From Polyodon spathula (Eukaryota; Chordata; Actinopteri; Acipenseriformes; Polyodontidae), in contig NC_054548.1 of the NCBI RefSeq assembly GCF_017654505.1, positions 25,044,870 to 25,108,869 of the forward strand: DNA of 64,000 nucleotides, written 5' to 3'. Both the position numbers and the translations under genes were made by a program. Shown piece by piece: positions 27,464-40,600 of this stretch (its first letter is position 1; every line of letters begins with the position of its first letter). The notes beneath the pieces were generated by a model. The model did no database searches and was not told the origin of the DNA. It saw only the letters and a list, made by a program, of their open reading frames with translations.

Positions 27464-27527
27464 ATGGCTCTGCTGCACTCAAATAAACAACTGCGCTTTG
27501 CCGGGGTCGCTCTTATTTCATTTCTAA
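27464..27527 (+). CDS. LAMP1: LAMP1 exon 1, signal peptide
   Basis: Encodes [21 protein letters not shown] plus A of a split Ser codon. With the start of exon 2 (SCFTSVFA) it forms a signal peptide having a basic n-region and a hydrophobic core. Cleavage is likely after VFA, leaving GTFEVKNG at the mature N-terminus. Little sequence identity to the mammalian signal peptide is expected. The exon is called from the frame, the gtaaga donor and the correct phase to exon 2. Confidence 0.88.
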
Positions 27528-30500
27528 GTAAGAAGTTTGCTATTTTTGGTTCGCTGGTAGTCGTTGACGCGATGTGATGCTTCTTGTCATTAAATATTAT
27601 ATTTCCGTAAATATACATTACATTAGAAAACTTACTGAGGGGCCTATAGTTGGTGCAAACAAACGTTTCAGTAACTATAGAGATAAAAACAGCGATTTGT
27701 TAAAGAATATTTTAACGTCCTGCATGTTTTATGTCATGAGGGAAATGTTTCATATTGAATCTTTCTAAAGGGTGGGTGTCATTGTTAGAATTTCTTCCTG
27801 TTAGGAATTTTTAGTTTTGTTGTCGGCAAATAGTGACTGAAATATGTATGTGCAACTCAATATTTATAACTAAACGGAGTTCATGGTTCCAATCGCTGTG
27901 TATAGTTCAGTTGTCTTAAAACAGCTTTTAAAATGTCGGCAATTTTAGTGTTTTTCTGTTATTAATGAACGCTAAAAACACTACATTTTACAGTAACAAA
28001 CAGTAAATTATGCTGTAATTGGGTTATTCTGTCACCTGTCATTTAATGAATGTGTTTTTTTTTTTTTCTGTTTTGTTTTTGCTTGAAATATTTTTAAGCA
28101 AAAGCACATACTGTTGTTGATCTGGGCGTTAATGTCGAGCACAGTACGTGGGCCTTGGTGCCAGTTGGTATATGGTGCAAATTTTGAACAATTCTCAAAA
28201 CTGCAGTGCTATGTGAATTTCACTCTATTGTCTCCGTTCCTCACGTGATAGTGCTTAGTGAGCTAATGTTGGCCTTGTTTGAAAGTTCGTGTACTTTCCT
28301 TCTCAAAACGATTCATTATTTCACTGAAGCAGTTACTCTCCTTTATTCCCCAAGGATTAGCTAGGCCTTTCAGAAGTGCAGTGCCCTAAAATGTGGTGTA
28401 ACCGGCTTCTGTAGAAATGCTGAAAACCAAGTATTATTATTATTATTATTATAGCTGTATATTTACCCAAGCGTTGTTACATCCTAGGCTGTCTAAAACA
28501 CACTACAAAGTTGACATTGTATCAGTATGCATTTGTAAACCATTCTTTTTACCTCCAGTTTTATTTTTTTTAAATTTATTTTAAAGTTATAACGCAATAT
28601 AATTAAGAAAAAAAACAAACTCTAAAGCATTTTGATCTGTGCAGTTGTATTTACTGTAAGGGGTACTAGAAGATTATAGAACATTGCGACAATGGCTGAA
28701 TGTTTTAGCTGTCTTTCTGAACTTCATGAGTCATCGAGATCTTAATGTGAGTCTACCAAGGAAAAGGACTGTGGATTTAGTGACAAATGCTAGGTTATGC
28801 AGGCCCCCTTAAAAAAAAAAAAAGTCAAACCTACTATTTCATTAGAGAGTGCATTTTAAAAAGAACAAAACAATTGCTGAATCATTAAAGTAGGTTATTA
28901 TCTTGATTTTATAGTATGTCTTCAACTTTAACGTTTTTGTATACACTTTTGCAATCTGTTCTAGAAGAGTCTGTAACTTAGAATTGGGTCTAGATGATAT
29001 GTCGTTTAGTTGAACAAATAAGTTGTTATAGACTTCATATTGGCCACCCTGTGAATTGACTATTTCAAGAAATGAGAACCCTTTTTTCCATAATAGATGG
29101 AGTCTAAGGATCTAGCCTGAAGACAGATATAAGTGTCATCCCAACATGTCCCTCCCCATAAAGTATGCCCTTTAAGATTATTGATTGCTCTGTCATGTTT
29201 GATATTTGTTGTCAAAACAATAATCTAAAATGTAACCTTGTTGAAGAATTATTGGGTGCTTTGAACATTTGTGATTTTTAGTTCTTTGAAAAGGTGAATG
29301 GTAAAAAATAATTTGCTGTAGTGTAGACTGTTGTCCTCAATAGCTTGATTGAAAACCCAGGGAAGCTCATTACTGTTTTATGGTTCTGTTATTTGATAAA
29401 CAAAGTGTTTGGGAAGAAACGATTCATAGGTGATCGTGCCTATACTAGTGCCTGGTGGTACAGTAGATTCAGCTAAGATGATTGAATTTGACATGCTGGC
29501 AGTTTGTGCTCAGTTATGTATTCTTTTGAAATAAGTGAAGAGAGCCTTTGCTAGTTTTCATATGAGCTTTTATGTAAGTTACCGGTTTAAAATTTTCTTG
29601 TTGTGTCAAGATATTGAACAGCGCAAACTCCTACACAATGGGAGTTCCAAAATATATATATATATTTTTTTTTATTTAGCATTTATTATACCACCTTTTA
29701 ACCAAGGTGCTTTACAAGTTTTTAGAATTTTGTACAAACTGAATAAATGGATGAAGAACGAGGGTAAGATTTTTTCGGTAGGGTGAGGAGATTAATAGCT
29801 ATATGAAAGCAAGGGCCAGAGGCTGGGTCATAACAGGAGGTCGGGGGCAGTAGTAAGAGTAGGATGGGCTAAGGAAAAAAAGATGAGTTTTAAGGGAGGA
29901 GCGAAAACTGTGTAAAGTGGATGACTGTTTGTTTTATGTTGAGTGGGAGTTTATTCCAATGGGGGAGAGCAAGACGAGAGGGAACAAAAACAGGGTTGGG
30001 CACAGGGCGAGGGTGGGACAGAGAGGGACAGTAGTGATTGGGAGCGTAAGGACGAGGAGGAATATAATAGGAAATGAGTGCAGCCAGATAAGGTGGGGGC
30101 AAGGCCATGGAGAGATTTATGTACTAGTGGAAGGAATTTGAACAGGCAACGGTTGTAAACAGGGAGCCAGTGTATCTGGAGGAAGAGAGGGGGAGTGGGG
30201 GATGTTAAATATAACACGGGTAGCAGCATTTTGAGTTTGTTGAAGTGGTGTAAATATAATTAAGTGGTATATAACCAGAGTATGCGTTTACAGTATAATT
30301 TGTATATAGGCAATTGCTGTGAAATATCTCTGTATATCACCCATATTCCTTCACTAAAGACTAGTTGGAAGCAGTTTTTTGTATACTACTAAGCAAAAAT
30401 CTCCAATTTAGAGCTAATTGTATGATTCGAACTACAGAACAATAATGCAATTTCTGTGAATTTCTAGTAAATATTTGATTACCAAAATAGTGCACCACTT

Positions 30501-33500
30501 CCAATGCAGTCTTAAGTTATGGTTAGGAAATATTGGATTTCACTGCTGTCTGTTCCTGACCTCAAGGGCAATCATGTTTGTATGCCAATTAATAACTTGT
30601 GTATTTATGTAAGATATAACAGGTGTGCCACTGTTGCACAACAGAAAGTGTTATATTTAAGTGTTTTATTTATTTATTTTTAAATTATATCTAAAATAAA
30701 TTTATTTAATGATGGAATTTTTTGTAGTACCATAGTTGTAACGCTACAGTACCTCCAAACTGTTGGAAATGGTGGTTTGTGAATAGTTACATATAAATTA
30801 CTCAATTTTGAATGACTACATAAATAAAGCAAATTATTTATCATTGGCATCCTCTTAATGTGAACTACAAGAATTTAGCAATGGAGTACTCCAGAGAGAA
30901 ATACCCCTCACTCATTCCAGTCATTATTTTCTTTCTTTGAGGTCCTCTTTCTGTGTCAGGCCAAACACACGCAATTGTTACTTAGAAATACTTTGCTTCT
31001 CCAGCTGTCTCCAGACAGAGTGTCTTTATGAAACCAACGGTGTGTAGTGTAGTGACTACATCCTTTACACAGTAAAGTGATCCATTTCCTTTAAGGATTG
31101 TATGGCTAGAAAAATAGTTTTGAGCTCATTTCTTCATCAGAAAATATAACAATTGTCGTCTTATTTGCTTTCTTATTCTCTACGTGCTTGACTGGCATTG
31201 TGATATTTAATGGTATTGACTCGTACGTGATCACGTGAATACTATCCCACTATCCTCCTATAATCAGATTTTTCTTTTTAGCTCTGAGTTTCAGCAGACA
31301 TGCGAGTGAAGTCAAATGATGAATAAACTCAAAATTAATGTACATGGCATGTCTTCAATTACTATACACTTAAATGTGTATTTTCGACTAATGTTCCGAT
31401 TACATTTTTACCCGTTTCAAATCGCTTCATTTTTTTAAATGGTCGTTTTTTAAAAGGGAAATAAAACAAAAACCATGAAAGTGTGAGTATTGTGATTTTT
31501 TTTTTGTTGTTTTTTGTTTTGTTTATCTGAGTAGTTCTACTTCTAAATAATGCAGAAAGATTTAAATCAATTATACAACAAGTTCAAAACTGTAAAGTTC
31601 ATGAGTGCACTCTCTATAGATGCAGAATATGCAGATGCCTTCTTCGCCCTCCCTCCCTGTACTTGTAGATTTGCTGGTGCCGAGCGAGCTCTACACTGAT
31701 GTGATGTGCATTTTTACACAGGGAAATAAGAGAATCAACTGCAAGGCAGAGGCAAATACCCTTATGTTCATGCTTTGCAAGAATGCTCTCAAAATGATGC
31801 GTTTACCCCAAGATGTTGGAATCTCAGTTTGATGCTGGTATTTTTGATAATAACTTGTGAAAGTTAGTAAACCTGAGTGTGAAGGTTGTTGCCAGTTATT
31901 GCAAAAAGTGTGCACATTTTAGCCTTGGAGGGAACGCTGCTGGTAATTACCTGTCAGACGGTTTCAAAAGCTAGTTGACCAGTGGCATGACAAATTTAGC
32001 TCTTTTAATTAGTTTTGTTTCCATACAGAGACACTAATAGTGCTGTTTTTTTGACTTGTAAATGTATTTGACACCAGCAGAGACTGAAGCCATCTGTCGG
32101 TTTGACTGGAAGCAAAAGGTCTGTGACAGACAGCTAGAACCATTGATGTAAATAAGAATGAGTGTGCCTCAAGTGCCCTTCTAGACTATTCCATTTTTAA
32201 AGGCACAGGCAATCGAATGAGGGAGTGATTTGGCAGTTCCTGCCATAGTGCATGCTTGTTAACAGTGCACACCCCTCCTGAAGGTGAGGATTTGTTTATT
32301 TAGTTTTCATCCATGATGATTCTGATTTGGCTGTGCCTCGTGTGTTCGTTTTAATGAAAGTTTTCAGTTTTGCCAAGAACTGTTTTGTAAAATAATTAAA
32401 TTTGAGTGTTTAATTATATTTCGACAACTTTAAAACATTACAAATTATGTTCTTTCACTGCTAAGAAAAGAATAAGGTGTTTTTTTTTCTTGTTCACATA
32501 GGCCTATTTTCCATAACTACGTGTGTGTGTCGCTTTCAGAATGGACAGGCGTCACACGAATGACGACAATGTTTTGAGTTGTGACTCGTAACAAAATTGT
32601 AGTGACCAGTCACTGTGACAGTAGTTTTTCCTAGCGTAAATGTAGCTTCTGATAAACTTGCTACAGCTTTCACTTCCCTGTGCAATCAGCCTATTGTTGC
32701 AAAACATTTCTCTGAAAATATCCTGAATCATTTAACTCCATGCAGTCATCATCAGTTTTAGGTACTTCTCCAAGTTTTACACATTGTGTATGTCATCCAC
32801 AGAAATGTGAACATGCTGACATCTAAAGAAATCTCAACAAGAAGCTTTCAGTGGAGTTCAGAATAAGACAGATGGATTTATTCAGGAGTATTTTACAGTA
32901 CCAGGGAATCCACCCTGGTATTACCACAGATAGGTGGATGATGCAATCCAGGGTGATTCCCTTGTTCTGTGTACAGTATTGCCCTATTCTGCTATCGCAC
33001 TATAATGTTCATGATCGCTCTTAACTGCATTCAGACTGCTTTTCCAAGACAGGCAATCCCTTGTTTAGCTGGTTAATTGGTGCACTGTAGCTAACCTAAT
33101 TGTACTAATTTTTTTCGCAAAGTTTTTAAAGTAGTCTATAGCCTCTGTTAAACAAACATAATGCATAACTGCAAACAAATTAGCCTTTGGTTATTATCAA
33201 TTTACAGTATCCTGCCACAACACTTGGACCCTCTCCCAGTGTTGAGTAACTGGACCCCATATAGTTTCATATGTAGAGCATGACAAAATTTAATATACTT
33301 TTTTTTTTTTTTTTTAATTGTTGAATTCTAAAATAAAGGTACTGGTATATAAACTGAGTAATACCAGCACCTTGAAAAAAGTGGAATTATAGGCTGCACC
33401 TTTTAAATTTGATTTGGTGCCTGTAGAAATAAAGTGAAGTAGTTTTGTGGATGTAATGTATACCTTACCATTTTACTGAACTATAGTATATCTTGCACAG

Positions 33501-36149
33501 GCATTATCAAACCGGTGCATAACAAATTTTTTGTTTACAAGGACGTCTTTCAAGTGGATAAGTATCTCTTCACTTTGAGTTGGAGTTCAACTGAATCAGT
33601 CAGCAGTTGGCTCGGCCACCAGCTCTTGCTACAGCGTGCTGTTCAGTGGACTCTGTACAGGTAGTACCTCAGTTTATCCAAATTGCACCACATCAGCAGG
33701 ATTGGGAATCCCAAATGTTATGAGGTTTTTAACAAAAATCTGAAAATGTATGGTGAAATGATGTACCGTAAGCCTTCAAATAATCGCCGGTCTCTAACTG
33801 CTAGGAAATATGATAAATAGGCACCAGGTCTCTCTCAAACGCCGGGTTATGAATAATACAATGCGCATCATACTGATTGTTCCAGCCCGTACACACACGT
33901 GGCTGTACAGAGAGCTTACCAATTTATTTTTTCAACAGCGATGAAGAGACCCTGAGGCTCAGGATGAATAAGAAAACTGAATTTAATTTATTTTAAGGTA
34001 CACATATTGCATTCAGTTATTTTTATGACTTCATTTTTCATTTTATGAATCTTCGTTCTAAAACCAGTTGTGAAGCTTTTTTGAGCCTGCTGAAAGTAAA
34101 ATACAAACTTGTTTTCTGATATTAACAGGGTTGCCTTTTAGTGTATTTGTATTTGTGGGGTTTTTTTTTGTGTGTGTTGCAGTATTTCGTGCATCTGAGT
34201 CTTGCAATGAATATTTGTGTTTTGCTCCTTTTTACAGCGCTGTAATTTATCAATGTACATTGTATACATTATAAACACAAATTTAGTTTTGCTTTGATTT
34301 TGTGCTAAAACTGGTACTTGTATTGATTTTATTACTCTTTAAACAGTTTGAAGCATTTGAGTGTGTTGTGGGCCATGCTTACCAATGTACGCGTTTTGAG
34401 GGTGAACAATAAATACGATATGTGTTTAATAAAGATTATACTTATTGCTTTTATTAATTTTAAAACCATGTTTGCAAGCCTACCTTTAATACATGCTTGT
34501 GTTCAGATATTTACAGGGCTGTCCTTTTAGTGAATCTTGCTGTTTTTATTATAATACAAACTGTTATTACTCACTAACACATCCTTTAATGACGTTGCTG
34601 GAATATTGCGTCGTTTCTGTAAGGTTGTGTGCAGGCAGCTTTTTCATGATGGCATCTGAAGTATTTGCAGATGTTAGTGATCTTGCATAATAAACAGAGT
34701 CTGAAGTAGTTGCCGGTCTCCAGTAGGCGCCGGGGCTACTGGCAAATATTGTAAGTAAACGCCGGGGCGTTTATTTAAAGTTTTACGGTATGCTGGTTAT
34801 TGGCATAAAACCCCATTGAACTTGTGACTTGGTGATAAAGAGCTACATGACTGCTTGGTCACTCTGAAAACGTCTTGAGGTTACAACAGTCAAGTAATCT
34901 GAAAGCCCAGCTGAGTAAGTACTGTACATCTTCTTGAAGTCATAAGTATGCTAGGGAAAGCAAAGTACTTGCCTCTTTCGTATTTCTACAGTACCACATA
35001 TTGGTGCTAGGAATATATCACCAACCCCATTGGTTGGGTTAGTTGAAAGATTTGATAGGAATGAATATTTACTTAGGAACTGTACAGCTGAGTACGGTAA
35101 AGTGCATTGCATAATTAAACTAATGTTAGTTTCCTCTTAAAGAAACAGAACTGAAAGTTAAACTGTAGGAAAATGGCAGGATCAAGTTACAGTAGTTTGA
35201 CCTCCTTTTACTGGAAGTGTTCCTAGTTGTTCTTAAACGCAAGACAAAGTATATACTGTATTGCACCCAAGTAGTGCTAGTTCAGTTGTGAAAATCATAA
35301 ACACATACTGTAAGCTGCTTGTTCAATTGGTCTTTATACCACAGCATTGGTGGGTTGTGTTTTTTTTTTTTTTTTTTGTGAAAGAAATAAAACTGTTAAT
35401 GTTATAACTTGTCACAGATTAATTTAGGGATGCACATTTATATTTGAAGCCCTTCCTTTTACAGAAAAGGTTCAGTTTCACTTGACAAAGACTGTCATGT
35501 CTTAATGTAGCATCACCATGCTTGGCAGTATTTTTTTATTTTGTATTTTTTTAACCAGGTGGCCTTGTATATCTCGTCCTGTTGAGCTTGATTCTGATCG
35601 CATGAGTTACATGTTGAAGTCCTGGCTGATGTGCAGATGGTCATTGTATCAAGTTCTGGCAGCTGCAGAGACCAGTGTAGTACACTGTTTGAAAAGTCTG
35701 TCAATGAAGCTTCCTTTTTGAGCATTTCAGAAATCATACAGTCAGACCCATGAGTGAGTTCCTTTTGCTGGTGGAACAGGCTTGTCTTGGAGCTTCAAAA
35801 CAAACACAGTTCACGGAATTATCACAAGGGTTTTCTCCGGGTACTCCGGTTTCTTCCCACAGTCCAAAGACATGCTGTTCAAGTTGATTGGTCACTCTAA
35901 ATTGCCCAGTGTGTGTGTGATGCCCTGCGATGGACTGGCGTCCCATCCAGGGTGTAGTCCTGCCTTGCACCTTGTGTCTGACAGGTTAGGCTGTGGCTCA
36001 CCGTGACCCTGTGAAAGATTAAGTGGTTAATGATAATGGATGAATGGCTTATTTATTTGGTGTTAATTTCAAACTGTACCTCTGCTAATTTGGTTGTCAG
36101 AGGCCCCATGTAGTAAAATAGTTGTCTCAAACAAGTTGCTGTTGCTGTG

Positions 36150-36209
<60 letters not shown>

Positions 36210-36222
36210 TATATAATATATA

Positions 36223-36264
<42 letters not shown>

Positions 36265-37577
36265 CATATATATAATTACATGCAGTAATTTGTTCATCAA
36301 AACCTTCCCAAGTGCTTTATTGTTTTGCAGCTGGTCTTTGTTACCAAACATATTTTTGCTTTTAAGTTTTTCATTCAGCGTAACAGTAAGGAACTAAGGG
36401 CTTATAAGAGAGAACCAAGAGAAACTGTAGGAGAAACGCTTTTTGTTGAACATGTTGAAAAATGCCTGCCTTTTTTTTTGTCTTCCAGGTTGCTTTACCT
36501 CTGTGTTTGCTGGGACATTTGAAGTGAAGAATGGAAACAATACCTGTATAATGGCTGAGCTATCGGCCAACATCTCCGTCAAGTACATACTAAAAGACGA
36601 GCAAATGGTACAGTCCTGTTTCTGCTCTGTTGTATGTAATAAAAATGCATTCCGCTTCATAGAAAATAGCTATTTTGAGTAAACCCCAAACAAAATACCA
36701 GTGACATTTTAACCAATGGGTATTTGAGCCTACACTAAAACAAGTGAAGGACCTAAATACTGCCACCGAAAACTATAGTAAGCTTGATTTTAATATAGCT
36801 AAGAGGCATTTACAGTTGTCATTTAGGTTCTTGAAACAGAACCCCATTAACTTGTTAATGCCATTCTACATTACAAGTACAGGAGGTTCAAATAGAGTGG
36901 GGTTTGTGAGCATCGGCAGATTTGCAGAGCTGCTGAGGAAAAGCATTTGTTGCTGAGCAACGAAACTTGAGATGGAGGCACCTAATAATTGGCAACAAGA
37001 ATCTTTGTCGTAAAGGAACCTATATGTGTAACTACGTGATCACTATGGGGACTTGTCTTGAGGAGTGGTTTCTATCATCAAGATCACAGTGTTGGTGCAC
37101 AGCCCTGCCGAGACAGAGCAGAGCATTCTTTTAAAGTGGTTTTTATTGGGTCTTTTTAAGCAGCAGTAGTCCAAAGTGGCAAACTGGGTTTATATCAAAG
37201 TACTTTTGAGCAAAAACTCAAGTGCAAATTCATGGTTATTCACCAACTGATTTTTTTTAATTTATTTTTTCTTTCCCTTGTGAAGGTCTGCCATATAGTG
37301 GGCATTTGTAGTTACTGCAATGGTTGTCTTTTTTTTTTTTTATTATATGCCTCATTCATAATATTGTTAAAAATAATACTTCAAACAGACACCTTTTTAA
37401 AATAACTTTTTTGCTTGACACTCTATTGATAGTTCCATTTTAATAAAAGATTCTGTTGGAAAAGAACCTTACACTTGATGTAATCCCCCACTACAACCAC
37501 AATGCTGTTTGGAGAGAGTAGTTTAAACATTCATGCCCACCTCAGTCATTTTAAGTTCCAAAATGATTGCATTGGCA

Positions 37578-37622
<45 letters not shown>

Positions 37623-40600
37623 TTTGGAATTAAATTGCATTAAAGTATGGGTTCAAACTCAAGGCAAACTGTGTCTTGATAGTGTGGCAGCACTTCTAGT
37701 TTCCCCTCATGACATTGTGGAGACACTTGCTTATATACTTTTGGTTAAACATTTTTAGATTTAAAAAAAAAAAAAAAAAAAATATTTGCTTGAATTTGAT
37801 AACTTTGTAATTGAACATGCTAGCCATGCAGATCACACCTCGGTGTTTGTTTTTAATGTTTTATAAAAATATTTTTTTAAAGTTTTCTTAAAATTTACAT
37901 ATCCTATGTGGGGAATAGCCTGTTACTTAACACACATTTTGCTTGAAGCTATCATGTTGCTTGATTTCTCCCCAGAACACAGTTTTGGTTGCCCTTCCTG
38001 ACAGTGCCACAGTAGATAACAGCAGTACATGTGGCAATGCCACAGTATCCCCCTTGCTGGTGATCCACTTTGGAGATGGCCACTCCCTCAGCCTGAACTT
38101 CTCGAGAAACGCCTCTGATTACCGGGTGGACACCCTCTCAGTCACACTGAACATGAGTGACAGTGCAGTCTTTGTCAATTCAAGTGTTAAAGGTAAGTTA
38201 ACTTGAAAAGCCCCAATGCATGATTAACCATTACTGTCGGGATGTGATCAAGGATAAATAGGGTACAACCACACCATTTTAATATCACTTGAAAAGGACT
38301 GAGCACAAATGATGAGTTAAGCAGATGTTCCTGTCCATACTCACATATTCTAGCGATGCCTTGTAATTAAACTTGTAAAATGTAATGATAATCGTGGTAT
38401 TGGTGTCCTGCTTGGATTAGCAACACAAAAAAAAATCAGCAATAACAATGCTAGCAATGAGAATTACATTGTTACATCAGTGTGCATGTCAAATGAAGCA
38501 GTTACACTACAGGTCAAAAGTTTTAGAACACCTCCATTTTTCCAGTTTTTATTGAAATTTAATAACAGTGAATAATCTGAAATGGTACAAAGGTAAGTGG
38601 TAAACTGCCAGAGGTTTTAAAAAAAAAAAAAAGTTTAGGTTACCAAAAACTGAAAAATAATGTACATTTCAGAGTTATACAAAAAGGCCTTTTTCAGGGA
38701 ACAAGTAATGGGTTAACAACTTACAGCTGTTCTGTAATAATGGAAGTAAATTAAGCCTTGAAAGATGATGCTTACAATTCCTACAGGTGTCCCAACTTTT
38801 GTTGATTACTTACAAACCCTCTGTCTGTATAAAAGCAGTGTTGGAACAGACTGTGTTACCACACCCTCTTAAGCATTATTTGGACAGTATTGTACTGCAG
38901 GAAGTAGTATATTTCTATCATAATGGCGAGAAAAAGGCAATTAACAAAGGAAGACAGACAGACCATTGTAAGCCTTAAAAGTGTAGGTCTTTCTTTTAGA
39001 GAAATTGCAAAGAAAGCCAAGGTGTCAGTGAGTACAGTTGCCTACACCATCAAAAGGCACTTGGAAACTGGAGGAAACTCTGACAGGAAGAGGTGTGGCA
39101 GACCCAAAACCCTGAGAGTCAACAGCTTGCGTGATAGGCAGCTCACAGGACAACAGCTTCAAGCACAACTTAACACTGGTCGAAGTAAGCAAGTCTCAGT
39201 TTCAACTGTGAAGAGAAGACTTCGAACTGCAGGTTTGACAGGTCGAGTGGCAGTAAGAAAGCCATTGCTAAGATGGCAAAATAAGAGAGGCTTGCCTGGG
39301 CCATGAAGCACCGCCAGTGGACTACTGAAGACAGGAAGAAGGTCTTTTGGACCGATGAATCAAAATTTGAAATCTTCAGTTCATCACGCAGGGTTTTTGT
39401 ACGCTGTCGAGTAAGGGAAAGGATGGTTCCTCGGTGTGTGACACCAACTGTCAAACATGGAGGAGGAAGAGTGATGGTCTGGGGCTTTTTTGCTGGATCC
39501 AGAGTCGGCGACTTGCACAGAGTGAGTGACATCCTGAACCAAAACGGCTTCCATAGCATTTTGCAGCGCCATGCAATACTCTCAGGTATACACCAAAAGG
39601 TGGCTATTTTGATCAGTCAAATTTAGATTAAATTTTGTTAAACAAAACGATTCCATGATTTTCTTTTTTTTTCTCCAGTTTGTTTGTTCTATGCTTTAAT
39701 TTCAGAGTACATTGAGACATAAACGGCGTAAATTTCAATAAAAACTGGAAAAATAGAGGTGTTCTAAAACTTTTGACCGGAAGTGTACTTACTCAATTTT
39801 AAATGATTAGGTGCACAGTGAAGTAATGGAGACTGCAATGCATTTGGTACATTGTGAGGATGGATTTCTGACAGCGGTGTAATGAGGGAGGGCTGGAATT
39901 GTTTGACTTTCAAGGTAAACGAAAAGATGCAGGTTTAAAAAAATGTATATGTGTATTTTATGGCTTCCACAAAACAAACTTGTTTCTAGCCCAGATAAAA
40001 AGAAAGAGATGAGACTTGATTGGTCTATAAAAGTCATAAACAGTCTAGATAAAGTTAACCTAAGACGCTACTTCATATTTAGCACAGAGAGTACAACAAG
40101 AGGGCATGAATGGACACTGAGTCCTATTGTTTGAATTTTGTTTTTGGCAAAACTAGAACTGGAACTGCTTATGAAGGGGCTGTTCTTTTTATTATTGACT
40201 CGCGGGTGATGCACTGAATCGAATAGCTGGGCATCTACCTTCCGAGGGCTGATCATAACTAACGGATTGCAAAGAGCAGTGTTAACATTTTAATAACATT
40301 GATGTTAGACATGTATTATGTAAAAAGTGTTTTTTTTATAACTTTGCCAGATTTTAATTTAATACTGCTTGATTATAAACATGTTAAATTTATATAGGAA
40401 ACAAAGCTTCCTGTTTTGGTGACAAATTTTTACAAATGTATTTCATGGTGTATATTAAGTGCTTTTGTTCCCTTCAGCACCAATGACCGTGTCTTCGTCT
40501 TCTACTGGAATCCAGGCTTCATTAAACACGACCTACAGATGTATGAGCGTGACCACGGTGACCCTGAACAATGTTAATGTCACATTCAGTAATATGAGGG

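Larger units (their letters stand above)
27528..36488 (+). other. LAMP1: LAMP1 intron 1 (about 9 kb)
   Basis: No coding exon is seen inside. It holds a LINE fragment (about 29640-30245), an approximately 1 kb inverted-repeat DNA element (33764-34790), a non-LTR 3' tail (35800-36050) and a (TA)n run (36158-36270). The first 2 kb after exon 1 shows no recognisable repeat and could hold regulatory sequence. Confidence 0.75.

Noticed and set aside
36122..36397. 91-codon frame rich in Ile-Tyr
   Set aside because: Translation of the (TA)n microsatellite.
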